Assembly: GCA_002307315.1 (NCBI GenBank)
Contig: DBTZ01000067.1
Span: 1-28,589 of the forward strand
Length of the DNA: 28,589 nucleotides
DNA from: Alphaproteobacteria bacterium UBA1303
Lineage (GTDB): Bacteria > Pseudomonadota > Alphaproteobacteria > Micropepsales > Micropepsaceae
Direction: 5' to 3'
Shown: positions 14,855 through 22,297 of the stretch, piece after piece
Layout: each line of letters opens with the position of its first letter
How positions within the stretch are numbered: position 1 is the stretch's first letter
The notes under the pieces: generated by a model
What the model saw: the letters and a program-made list of their open reading frames with translations, nothing else
Database searches by the model: none
Told to the model about the DNA's origin: nothing
Position numbers and translations under genes: made by a program

Positions 14855-16243
14855 ATGGGCTGCGAAGTCGTCACCAAAAAACGCCAGGGCATCATTAATC
14901 CGATTTCGGACTGTCAACCGGCGGGAGGGCAGTTCGCCGCAATAGGAATGAAAGATTGCATCCCGCTGGTGCATGGCGGCCAGGGGTGCGTAATGTTCGT
15001 GCGCCTGTTGTTCGCCCAGCACTTTAAGGAGAACTTTGACATCGCGTCGTCGTCGCTACACGAGGATTCGGCGGTGTTCGGCGGCAAACAGCGCATTCAC
15101 GACGGCGTTATGACGCTGGCCAGGCGTTATCCGAACCTGCGCATTCTGCCGATTATCACCACCTGTTCGTCGGAAGTCATCGGCGATGACATCGAGGGCA
15201 ACATCAACATCTGCAACAAGATGCTGAAGGAGGAGTTTCCCGACCGCCAAATTTATCTGGTTCCGGTTCACACCCCGAGTTTCCGCAGTAGTCAGGTCGG
15301 CGGATATGCCGAATGCCTCAAGTCCGTCGTCAAAACGATTGCCAAGGAAAAAGTCGCCCCCACCGGTAAGCTCAATGTTTTTCCCGGCTGGATCAATCCC
15401 GGCGATCAGGCGGAATTGCAGCACTATTTCTACGCGATGGGTGTCGATGCGACGTTCTTGTTCGATATTGCGGATTTCGATTCGCCGATCATGCCCGACA
15501 AGTCGATCCACACCCACGGACGTACTACAGTCGAAGACATTCAGAATTCCTCCGGTGCCGTCGGTTCTCTGGCGTTGGCGCGCTATGAAAGTTTTGCTGC
15601 CGCAGATCATCTTGCGCAAACTTTTGAGGTTCCCGCCCATAAACTCGACACGCCTTACGGCATCGCGAATACCGACATTATGCTACGAAAAATCAGCGAA
15701 ATTACCGGCAAGCCTATCCCGGAGTCTCTGGTGCGCGAACGCGGCAAGGCGATCGACGCTTTGCAGGATTTGACCCATATGTTTTTCGCCGACAAGCGGA
15801 TCGCCATATTCGGTCATCCCGATCTGGTGTTTGGTCTGGCCGAGTTTTGCGTTGAGCTCGAAATGAAGCCGGCGCTGCTTCTAATCGGCGACGATTCGAC
15901 GCGGTACAAACGCGACCCCCGCTTGCTCGCGATCAAGGAAAAGGCCGATTGGGACATGGAAGTCGTCTGCAACGCCGATTTCTGGGAGCTGGAAAAGCGT
16001 CTCAAACAGCCGGACTACAAGATCGACATGATTCTCGGCCATTCCAAGGGGCGCTATGTGGCGATCGACGCAAATGTCCCGATGGTGCGGGTCGGATTTC
16101 CTTCCTTCGATCGCGCCGGATTGTACCGGCATCCGATTATCGGTTACCGCGGCGCGGTGGAACTGGCGGAGTCAATGGCCAATACCCTGTTCAGCCATAT
16201 GGAATACACCAAAGATCGCGAGTGGATACTGAATGTGTGGTAA
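14855..16243 (+). CDS. vnfK: Vanadium nitrogenase beta subunit VnfK
   Basis: Protein of 462 residues, slightly shorter at the N-terminus than the Azotobacter protein (offset 11). The ATG at 14855 has AGAGGT upstream. It forms the alpha-beta interface holding the P-cluster: cysteines C20 (DCQPAG), C45 (GGQGC) and C104 (ITTCSSEVIGDD). VnfK-like stretches include VMFVRLLFAQHFKENFD, DSPIMPDKSIHTHGRTTVED and the C-terminus HMEYTKDREWILNVW. The gene is intact, in operon with vnfD and vnfG, and followed after 30 bases by a NifX-like gene. Confidence 0.97.
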   Translation: MGCEVVTKKRQGIINPISDCQPAGGQFAAIGMKDCIPLVHGGQGCVMFVRLLFAQHFKENFDIASSSLHEDSAVFGGKQRIHDGVMTLARRYPNLRILPIITTCSSEVIGDDIEGNINICNKMLKEEFPDRQIYLVPVHTPSFRSSQVGGYAECLKSVVKTIAKEKVAPTGKLNVFPGWINPGDQAELQHYFYAMGVDATFLFDIADFDSPIMPDKSIHTHGRTTVEDIQNSSGAVGSLALARYESFAAADHLAQTFEVPAHKLDTPYGIANTDIMLRKISEITGKPIPESLVRERGKAIDALQDLTHMFFADKRIAIFGHPDLVFGLAEFCVELEMKPALLLIGDDSTRYKRDPRLLAIKEKADWDMEVVCNADFWELEKRLKQPDYKIDMILGHSKGRYVAIDANVPMVRVGFPSFDRAGLYRHPIIGYRGAVELAESMANTLFSHMEYTKDREWILNVW

Positions 16244-16273
16244 CCGGCGGTGATACGATTGCGGAGAATGGCG

Positions 16274-16756
16274 ATGGATGCGCCGCATTTGAGGATTGCG
16301 ATTACCACCGACAGCCTGTTGCATGTCGATGCCAATTTCTCAGCCGCCAAGCAGGTGGTATTCTACGATGTCGGCCGTGACGCTTCCGAATTCGTCGACG
16401 TTGTACCGTTCCGTCGGCGCGGCAAGAAGGGGCCGGGCGGTGGTCCGGCCCCCGACGGCCGCTGCGTGATGGAGGACATGGAGGATGACGACGGGACGGG
16501 ATTCGATCCGCTGGTGGAACGGGTGGCGGCGCTGGAGGGATGCTCGGTCTTGTTTACCCTCGGGATGAGCGATCTTGCGGCGGTGCGGGTTCATCACCTT
16601 AACGTATTTCCGGTCAAGAGCTATCAGCCTCGATCCATTGACGACGTCATCGGAAATCTGCAACGTCTGATGAACGGCAATCCGCCGCTCTGGTTGCGCC
16701 GCGTCCTGTGCGACGGAACGGGTAAGCGCGTGGCGTTGGACGAACAGGAAATCTAG
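16274..16756 (+). CDS. NifX-like cofactor-binding protein downstream of vnfK
   Basis: Protein of 160 residues. The ATG at 16274 is chosen because GGAGA lies 7 bases upstream; ATG 16268 is too close to that site and GTG 16250 has none. The NifX fold (PF02579) is shown by LRIAITTDSLLHVDANFSAAKQVVFYDV and the tail GNPPLWLRRVL. A glycine- and acid-rich insert (about residues 48-75) separates the strands. It probably binds the cofactor or its precursor during VnfDGK maturation (a VnfY/VnfX-type role, inferred). Its TAG stop lies inside the first base pairs of the palindrome that starts at 16753. Confidence 0.86.
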   Translation: MDAPHLRIAITTDSLLHVDANFSAAKQVVFYDVGRDASEFVDVVPFRRRGKKGPGGGPAPDGRCVMEDMEDDDGTGFDPLVERVAALEGCSVLFTLGMSDLAAVRVHHLNVFPVKSYQPRSIDDVIGNLQRLMNGNPPLWLRRVLCDGTGKRVALDEQEI

Positions 16757-16829
16757 TGTCCCGATTCCGAAATCCGTTTTATTCCGAATATCAGGTGCTT
16801 ACGGATTTTTAGAATCGTCAGGACACTAG
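16753..16829. repeat. Palindromic intergenic element A
   Basis: Long imperfect inverted repeat with CTAGTGTCC at the left and GGACACTAG at the right; internal arms CGATTCC/AGAATCG and ATCCGT/ACGGAT also pair. It supplies the stop codon of the upstream gene. Confidence 0.88.
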
Positions 16830-16843
16830 CCAACCTATTGATC

Positions 16844-16921
16844 CTAGTGCCGTTTCGGTTTCGAAGTTCGTTACCCTTGCCGATATAGAGAATAAAACGA
16901 ACTTCGAAACCACGACACTTG
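16844..16921. repeat. Palindromic intergenic element B
   Basis: Inverted repeat with a perfect 16-base stem: GGTTTCGAAGTTCGTT at 16857-16872 and its complement at 16896-16911, bounded by CTAGTG and CACTTG. Confidence 0.88.
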
Positions 16922-16995
16922 TGGAGCTTTTGAATTTGACGTTTGAACACGAGAGGGCGGCGGACGGGATTCAAACGTCAAATTCGCTCCACTAG
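16918..16995. repeat. Palindromic intergenic element C
   Basis: Inverted repeat with arms GAATTTGACGTTTGAA and TTCAAACGTCAAATTC and outer TGTGGAGC/GCTCCACTAG. It overlaps element B by four bases and ends four bases from the stop of the convergent gene. The three elements fill the whole space between two convergent genes and could act as a bidirectional terminator. Confidence 0.88.
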
Positions 16996-16998
16996 CAG

Positions 16999-18282
16999 CT
17001 ACAGCGGCGGTCGGCGGTTGCCGTCGATTGGCATGCGGGTAGACAGCATGTGCCGATATTTGCCGAATTGCCCGAAATCGCGCGATCCGGCGCCGGCGCG
17101 AATTGCCTTCGCCAACCCGTTTGCGTCGGTCGCGATGAAGCCGCCGAGCACGGCAAGGCCGTAATCGTGCAGCCGCGGCGTTAGCGGCGTGCCGGGGCCG
17201 ATCATGCCGACCGGGCGTTTGGGGGCCGTCCGCAGAATGCGCGGCAGACTGCGATTGACCAGCGTGGTGGCATTGATGACGGCCGCCGCACAATCCGGCA
17301 ACAGGATGTCCATCGCCGCCGTGGGGTATTCGCCCGGCCGCGGATTGGCTTCGACCAGAATGCCGTTCGGCAGTATTTCGCCGATGCCCGGAAAGGCGCC
17401 GACGACGACGATCCGTCCCTTGACGGCGCGAAACACATCGGCGGCATTGCCGGAACGTCCGGCGAAATCGTAGCGATTGTAATGGGCATTGATTGCGGCG
17501 ATGCCGAGTGCCGTTTCGACCGGGTCCCACGATTGGGCAAGCTTGGCCAAATCGCGCAAGGATTTTCCGGCAAGGCGCGGCAGCTTGGGCAACAATTCGC
17601 GCGGCGAGCGCGGCAGCTGGGCCAGCCCGGCACCGAACGGCCCTTCGACCATGATCCAGCGCGAACCGCAGGCGATCCGGTGCACGTCGTGTTTGGCGAC
17701 GCCCAACGCGAGATCGCGGTAGATTTTTTCCGGTCCCCACCACGACCACAGCGAATCCATGTCCGGTGCCAGCATGTCGCCGTTCTGACCGCTGTAGGTA
17801 AACCATTTGTGGATGCACTGACCCGCGATCGTCGTCAGCAGCGGCAGGGCGTTGACGGTTGCGTCGGGGTGGCGCGGTTTGGCGCCGGCAAACGACAGGC
17901 AGCCGGCAAACCGGCTGACGATCATCAAATCCGCATTCTTGGCAACGGCGTTGTTGAATATCGAAACGGTATCGGCCTGGTCGGCCGGTATGACAGAGCC
18001 GGTGCCAAGATCGATATATTCCGTCTCTCGGCCGCAGCCATAGCCGTCGCCTTGGCAGCCGCGCGTGTTGCGCTGAACGTAACCGGCGAGGGCGAACCCG
18101 CGGTTACGTAAGGTGCGCGCGAAACTCTCCAATAGATCGTCGACCTTTTCGCCGGTGTGGTGGACAATCACGCCGGGCCTGATTTGGGATAAGGGAAGCC
18201 GATCGGCAATGCCCACGATATCCCAGGGGACATTCCCCGGAAAAGACGCGCTTGGGGCCGTTGCCGATATGGTTTTGCTCAT
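16999..18282 (-). CDS. DUF2478-DUF364 (heavy-metal chelation domain) fusion protein
   Basis: Protein of 427 residues if started at the ATG at 18282. Residues 34-170 resemble DUF2478, a P-loop-related domain often found near molybdate genes (GVIVHHTGEKVDDLLESFARTL, GYVQRN). Residues about 185-405 resemble the DUF4213/DUF364 putative heavy-metal chelation domain (DPVETALGIAAINAHYNR, VVVGAFPGIGEI, VINATTLVNRSL, MIGPGTPLTP). A cysteine pair, C76 and C83, lies in RGCQGDGYGCG. Soluble and cytoplasmic. It faces the five-gene operon across a divergent sigma54 region. The predicted sigma54 transcript start (about 18283) coincides with this ATG and no Shine-Dalgarno is present, so the message is leaderless or a later start (such as GTG at codon 38) is used. 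A metal-handling role is inference. Confidence 0.85.
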   Translation of the reverse strand: MSKTISATAPSASFPGNVPWDIVGIADRLPLSQIRPGVIVHHTGEKVDDLLESFARTLRNRGFALAGYVQRNTRGCQGDGYGCGRETEYIDLGTGSVIPADQADTVSIFNNAVAKNADLMIVSRFAGCLSFAGAKPRHPDATVNALPLLTTIAGQCIHKWFTYSGQNGDMLAPDMDSLWSWWGPEKIYRDLALGVAKHDVHRIACGSRWIMVEGPFGAGLAQLPRSPRELLPKLPRLAGKSLRDLAKLAQSWDPVETALGIAAINAHYNRYDFAGRSGNAADVFRAVKGRIVVVGAFPGIGEILPNGILVEANPRPGEYPTAAMDILLPDCAAAVINATTLVNRSLPRILRTAPKRPVGMIGPGTPLTPRLHDYGLAVLGGFIATDANGLAKAIRAGAGSRDFGQFGKYRHMLSTRMPIDGNRRPPL

Positions 18283-18293
18283 GTCTTACGCAT

Positions 18294-18309
18294 AGCAAGA
18301 GGCGGACCA
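18294..18309 (-). promoter_or_regulatory. sigma54 promoter of the DUF2478-DUF364 gene
   Basis: Minus-strand TGGTCCGCCTCTTGCT, GG/GC offset correct, TTGCT at -12. The predicted start near 18283 abuts the annotated ATG. Confidence 0.72.
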
Positions 18310-18361
18310 AGCCTAGGTGCCGGGATATTGTCGGGTAATGCCGCATCCGACACGCGCTATG

Positions 18362-18375
18362 GCACCGGAAAGAAC
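18362..18375 (+). promoter_or_regulatory. Degenerate VnfA-type site (GCAC-N6-GAAC)
   Basis: GCACCGGAAAGAAC, followed by ATTTCC. It lies exactly 31 bases (about three helical turns) before the better site at 18393 and shares its CCGG core and the ACATT tail. Confidence 0.5.
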
Positions 18376-18392
18376 ATTTCCGAAATCATTTC

Positions 18393-18406
18393 GTACCGGT
18401 CGGAAC
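18393..18406 (+). promoter_or_regulatory. VnfA/AnfA-type activator site 3 (GTAC-N6-GAAC)
   Basis: GTACCGGTCGGAAC followed by ATTC. It agrees with site 1 at 12781 (GTACCGACCCGAACATTC) at 15 of 18 positions. It is centred about 74 bases before the predicted start of the rightward operon and about 117 before that of the leftward gene, so it could serve both. Confidence 0.68.
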
Positions 18407-18447
18407 ATTCCCGTCGTTAATCCGGCATATTCGCCGGCATAATCAGT

Positions 18448-18463
18448 TGGCGCGCGGTTTGCT
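18448..18463 (+). promoter_or_regulatory. sigma54 promoter of the five-gene operon
   Basis: TGGCGCGCGGTTTGCT, GG/GC offset correct and TTGCT at -12. The predicted start near 18474 leaves about a 30-base leader. Confidence 0.78.
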
Positions 18464-18505
18464 AGGAATCCAGCGGCGAAACGTTTCGCCGGAAAGTCAG
18501 TGAGG

Positions 18506-19540
18506 ATGCCGATCCCTTCGATAGCCGATACGATATTAAAATCCTCGCGTCCGTCGGAAACGCGCATTCTGTTCGTCGCGCGCCATGCTCCCGACGAGCC
18601 GGCCTATGCCTGCAAGTCGTTTCCCGGCGACGGCGGCTATCCTGCCTATTACCACCGGGTGTTTCGCGTGTTCGGCGAAATCGGCTATCGGGTGACGACG
18701 GCCAATCAGTGCCTGGCCGTGCTGGCGGCGCCGGGCAACGTCGATCTGGTTTTCTCGCTCTACAACCGCATGCCGGTCGTTAATCCCGAAGTGTTGGTAT
18801 CGTCGCTCTGCGCCTATCTCGGATTACCGTGCGTCGGCGCCTTCCCCAACACCCGCGCCCTGGCCGAGGACAAATGGTACGCCAAGCTGGCGGCCAAAGC
18901 GGTCGGCATTCCGGTGGCCGAGGGGGCGGTGTTCGCGTCGGCGGAAGACTTGAAAGCCGCACCGTCCTTTGCCGGTCCCTATTTCGTCAAGCATCGCTTC
19001 GGCGCGGCATCCGACGGCATTACCGACGAATCCATACAAGACGATTGGGCGGGCGCCGCGAAGGTGGCCGAGCGGTTGCTGGAACGCGGTATGAAGGTGC
19101 TGGTCGAAGCCTATGCCCCCGGCTTCGACATTACGGTACCGGTGTTGGGCGGCGACAATCCCATTATGCTGGGGGTGGTGCGGCCGGGGTCGAACAAGGT
19201 CGGCAACATCATCACCGAGGATCTCAAGCGCGACGATCCGATGGGCTATGCCTTGTTCGACGCCGGTGCGATGAAGGCCGATTTGCGCGCCGACGTGAAT
19301 CGGCTGTGGCGCACCGCCGGACCGATCGACTATTTCCGCATGGACTATCGCTTCGATCCCGCCACCGGCAAACGGGTCTTTCTCGAATTTAACATCTGCT
19401 GCCATATCGGCAGAAGCGGCGCGATTTGTCTGGCCGCCTCGCAATGGAATCTCAGTCAGGCCGATGTGCTCGGTCATGTGGTGGAATACAGTTTAAAGCG
19501 GCAAGCGGGGATGCGCGGCATCGTGGGGGCGCCGCGATGA
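18506..19540 (+). CDS. ATP-grasp enzyme, D-Ala-D-Ala ligase-like
   Basis: Protein of 344 residues. The ATG at 18506 lies 9 bases after GGAAAG; an in-frame GTG at 18500 is the alternative. The fold follows D-alanine-D-alanine ligases: ATP-grasp entry EDKWYAKLAAKAVGIPV, nucleotide-contact GPYFVKHRFGAASDGI, VEAYAPGFDITVPVLGG, and the Mg-binding end YFRMDYRFDP...FLEFNICCHIG. The usual N-T-x-P-G after FLE is replaced by N-I-C-C-H, unlike cell-wall ligases, with two cysteines and a histidine at the active-site end. It would ligate a carboxylate to an amine using ATP; the substrate is unknown. First gene of an operon with ATGA-type overlaps, under a sigma54 promoter and a VnfA-type site. Confidence 0.85.
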   Translation: MPIPSIADTILKSSRPSETRILFVARHAPDEPAYACKSFPGDGGYPAYYHRVFRVFGEIGYRVTTANQCLAVLAAPGNVDLVFSLYNRMPVVNPEVLVSSLCAYLGLPCVGAFPNTRALAEDKWYAKLAAKAVGIPVAEGAVFASAEDLKAAPSFAGPYFVKHRFGAASDGITDESIQDDWAGAAKVAERLLERGMKVLVEAYAPGFDITVPVLGGDNPIMLGVVRPGSNKVGNIITEDLKRDDPMGYALFDAGAMKADLRADVNRLWRTAGPIDYFRMDYRFDPATGKRVFLEFNICCHIGRSGAICLAASQWNLSQADVLGHVVEYSLKRQAGMRGIVGAPR

Positions 19541-20598
19541 TGCGATCGTCCGCCGACATCCTCGAATATTCGGGGCCGCTGTTGTGGGACGGAAGCGGCA
19601 TCGATCCGCGCCGACTGGATTTTCTCGGCACCGTACCGGTGCCGGTGCGTCAGCGCGTGCGCGACGGGGCGGCCGAAATCGTGGCGCAGAGCATCGCACG
19701 GGGCGCTCTCATTCGCGGCGCCATGCCGATGGGGCAGGGCGGCCGTACGCCGTTTGCGCAACTTCGCTATATCCGCAATCCGGCCGAATACCCCGCCATG
19801 CTGGTGTCGGCCGAACACGGCAATATCTTCAACCGCCGCTTCTATGCGGCTCATGTTGCGACCGGTGGCTTTTCCGGATGTCAGCCGCTTGATGTCGCCG
19901 CCGCATTCCGCAACGGCGGCTTGGTCGATCCCAGGGGGATAATCGGGGTTTTCGCCGTCGCGCCGTTCGTCATGCTGATTGACAAGCCGCGCCTGAACGG
20001 TTTGCCGGTGCCGAAGCGCTGGCGCGATCTGATCGAGCCGGAATACCGCGGTCAGGTGGTGTTCGGCGGCTGGCGTAAGGCCGGCGAAAACCGCTATCGC
20101 AGTTACAACAAGTTTTTTCTTTTGTGCATGGCCGAAGCCTTCGGCCTCAATGCCGTCGCCGCCTTGGTGAAGAATGTGCCGTGCCTGATGCATTCGGCTC
20201 AGATGCCGCGCTATGCCGGCAGCAACATGTCGACGGGCGGAATTTACGTGCTGCCCTGGTCGCTGGCCGATTTGTGTCCGCGCCGGGCCGTTACCGAAAT
20301 GGTGTGGCCGGAAGACGGGGCGTTCGCCTATCCCCTTTGGCTGACGGTCAAGCGGGATCGGCAAGCCGATATCGCCTGCTTGATCGAGTATTTTTACGGC
20401 AGCGCCTTGGCGGATTATCTCGACGCCAATCGCTATCCCGCCCTTGGGCGGGGAACCGCCGCTCTTCCGCCCGACGCCGCTTTGCGCTGGCCGGGCTGGG
20501 ATTTCATCCGTCATCCCGCCACCGCCAAATTGCTGCGGCAGGCGTGCGATGCGTTCGAAAGCGCCTGCGGCACCGAGGAGATACGCTCATGCGCGTAG
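19537..20598 (+). CDS. PBP-fold (type 2 solute-binding-like) protein without signal peptide
   Basis: Protein of 353 residues beginning at the ATG that overlaps the upstream stop (ATGA). The segments PKRWRDLIEPEYRGQVVFGG and GSNMSTGGIYVLPW resemble bacterial solute-binding proteins of the ferric or molybdate-type (type 2 periplasmic binding fold). The N-terminus MMRSSADILEYSGPLLW has no hydrophobic signal, so the protein should stay in the cytoplasm, which is odd for this fold. Several cysteines are scattered (GCQP, PCLM, DLCPRR). It may bind a small anion or metal complex inside the cell and work with the GTPase and ATPase next to it. Family call is moderate; function is not known. Confidence 0.72.
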   Translation: MMRSSADILEYSGPLLWDGSGIDPRRLDFLGTVPVPVRQRVRDGAAEIVAQSIARGALIRGAMPMGQGGRTPFAQLRYIRNPAEYPAMLVSAEHGNIFNRRFYAAHVATGGFSGCQPLDVAAAFRNGGLVDPRGIIGVFAVAPFVMLIDKPRLNGLPVPKRWRDLIEPEYRGQVVFGGWRKAGENRYRSYNKFFLLCMAEAFGLNAVAALVKNVPCLMHSAQMPRYAGSNMSTGGIYVLPWSLADLCPRRAVTEMVWPEDGAFAYPLWLTVKRDRQADIACLIEYFYGSALADYLDANRYPALGRGTAALPPDAALRWPGWDFIRHPATAKLLRQACDAFESACGTEEIRSCA

Positions 20599-21287
20599 TT
20601 ACGGTGGCAGGGCCCCCGTCGGTGGGAAAAACCTCCGTCGTCATCAAGACGATCAAATCGTTGACGGCCGGCGGAACCAAAGTCGGGGTGGTGAAGTTCG
20701 ATGCGCTGTCGACCTCAGATGACGAGATTTATGCCGCCGCCGTCATCCCGGTGGCGACCGGTCTTTCCGGCAGCGTCTGCCCCGATCATTTTTTCGTCAG
20801 CAACATCGACGATTGCATCGCGTGGGGACGCGATGCCGGCTTCGACGTGCTGATGGCGGAAAGCGCCGGCTTGTGCTGCCGTTGTTCGCCGCACATCAAG
20901 GGGGTGACGGCGGCGTGTGTGGTCGATTGTCTGTCGGGCATCCATACCCCGCGCAAGATCGGCCCGATGCTGCGTCTGGCCGATCTGGTGCTGATCACCA
21001 AGGGCGACATCGTTTCGCAGGCGGAACGCGAAGTTTTTTCGCACAACGTGGCGGCGGCAAACCCCGACGCCGATATTCTGTTCGTCAACGGCATGACCGG
21101 GCAGGGCAGCATGGCTTTCGCCGCCGCGGTTCGCAAGGCGCCGCACATCGAAACGCTGGAGGGCGGTCGCTTACGCTTTCCCATGCCGTCGGCGGTTTGC
21201 CCTTATTGCATCGGCGAAACCGCCATCGGCCGCGATTATCAGCGCGGCAACGTGCGCAAGATGACGTTCGACGGAGCGGCGGTATGA
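20589..21287 (+). CDS. HypB/UreG-like GTPase, putative metallochaperone
   Basis: Protein of 232 residues; ATG preceded by GAGGAGA and overlapping the upstream gene by 10 bases. P-loop GPPSVGKT is at residues 8-15, a Walker-B-like LMAESAG at 88-94, and the base-recognition TKGD at 137-140. Two cysteine clusters stand out: C96, C97, C99 (LCCRCSPH) right after the switch region, where HypB/UreG proteins carry metal-binding cysteines, and C204, C207 (CPYC) near the C-terminus. HypB and UreG deliver nickel to hydrogenase and urease; here the gene sits in a VnfA-linked operon, so insertion of another metal such as vanadium is possible but unproven. Confidence 0.86.
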   Translation: MRVVTVAGPPSVGKTSVVIKTIKSLTAGGTKVGVVKFDALSTSDDEIYAAAVIPVATGLSGSVCPDHFFVSNIDDCIAWGRDAGFDVLMAESAGLCCRCSPHIKGVTAACVVDCLSGIHTPRKIGPMLRLADLVLITKGDIVSQAEREVFSHNVAAANPDADILFVNGMTGQGSMAFAAAVRKAPHIETLEGGRLRFPMPSAVCPYCIGETAIGRDYQRGNVRKMTFDGAAV

Positions 21288-22297
21288 ACCAGCACGTGTT
21301 TCCGCAAACCCTCGGCCAACTTCTCGACCTCAGCCCGGATGCGATCGATTTTTTGGTCGCGGCCGGGCAGCGCGAAATCCGTCGCGAACAATCGGTGGCG
21401 GCCTGGATCGCCGCGCTCGACGGCGAGGGATTGACTCATATCGGCATGAGCCGCGAACAGCTCGGCCGCCATATTGCGCACATGATCGATACCGCCCGTA
21501 AGGCGAAACGCCAAACCGCAGCTTCGGTTCGCTCGCTGACGGTATGGCCGGGGCGCGACAAGCGCGGCCGGCCGGAACCGGCGGGTTTTTCGGTCCTGGC
21601 CGGCGAGGTCGTGTGCATCGTCGGTCCCACCGGCGCGGGCAAAAGCCAGCTTTTGTCGGACATCGAATGCTTGGCGCAGGGCGACAGTCCGTCCACCCGA
21701 CGGGTGACCATCGATGGCGCCGCGGCGGTGGAACGCGGGTTAGCGAAGAAACTGGTGGCGCAGATTTCGCAGAACATGAATTTCGTCGTCGATCTGACCG
21801 TCGGCGCGTTTCTGACCATGCATGGTGCGTGCAGAAATCTGTCCGCACAGAACGTGCCGGTGGCGGATGTGGTGGCCTGCGCCAACAGTCTTGCCGGCGA
21901 ACCGATGACGGTTGCCACCTCCCTGACCCAACTCAGCGGCGGCCAGTCGCGGGCATTGATGATCGCCGACACTGCGTATCTGTCGTCGTCTCCGGTGGTG
22001 CTGATCGACGAAATCGAAAACGCCGGCATCGACCGGCGGCAGGCGCTCGAACTGCTGATGGCTAAGGAGAAGATTGTCGTGATTTCGACCCACGATCCGC
22101 TGCTGGCCTTAATGGGCGACAAGCGGATCGTGGTTCGCGGCGGGGCGGTTTCCGAGATCGTCGTCACCAGCCGTGAAGAGAAAGACAACCTCGCCCTGCT
22201 GGAGCGGTTCGACCGGCACATGGTCGCGTTGCGCGACCGGCTTAGGCACGGCGAGCGTATCGATAGGCCGCTTGCGTGGTTGATGGGTGACCAATGA
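21284..22297 (+). CDS. Soluble ABC-type ATPase with extra N-terminal domain, no cognate permease
   Basis: Protein of 337 residues beginning at an ATG overlapping the GTPase stop (ATGA). Residues 1-75 form an unrecognised helical domain (TLGQLLDLSPDAIDFLVAAG; SREQLGRHIAHMID). The ABC domain has Walker A GPTGAGKS (114-121), signature LSGGQ (217-221), Walker B VVLIDE (238-243) and H270 of the H-loop, so catalysis should work. No membrane protein is encoded in the operon, which makes classical import unlikely unless a permease is elsewhere. The resemblance in spirit is to ABC ATPases that power assembly rather than transport, but this is inference. Confidence 0.85.
   Translation: MNQHVFPQTLGQLLDLSPDAIDFLVAAGQREIRREQSVAAWIAALDGEGLTHIGMSREQLGRHIAHMIDTARKAKRQTAASVRSLTVWPGRDKRGRPEPAGFSVLAGEVVCIVGPTGAGKSQLLSDIECLAQGDSPSTRRVTIDGAAAVERGLAKKLVAQISQNMNFVVDLTVGAFLTMHGACRNLSAQNVPVADVVACANSLAGEPMTVATSLTQLSGGQSRALMIADTAYLSSSPVVLIDEIENAGIDRRQALELLMAKEKIVVISTHDPLLALMGDKRIVVRGGAVSEIVVTSREEKDNLALLERFDRHMVALRDRLRHGERIDRPLAWLMGDQ

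Noticed and set aside
16871..17818. 315-codon minus-strand frame running through the palindromes
   Set aside because: Alternative frame of the DUF2478-DUF364 gene; Arg/His-rich and it crosses the repeats.
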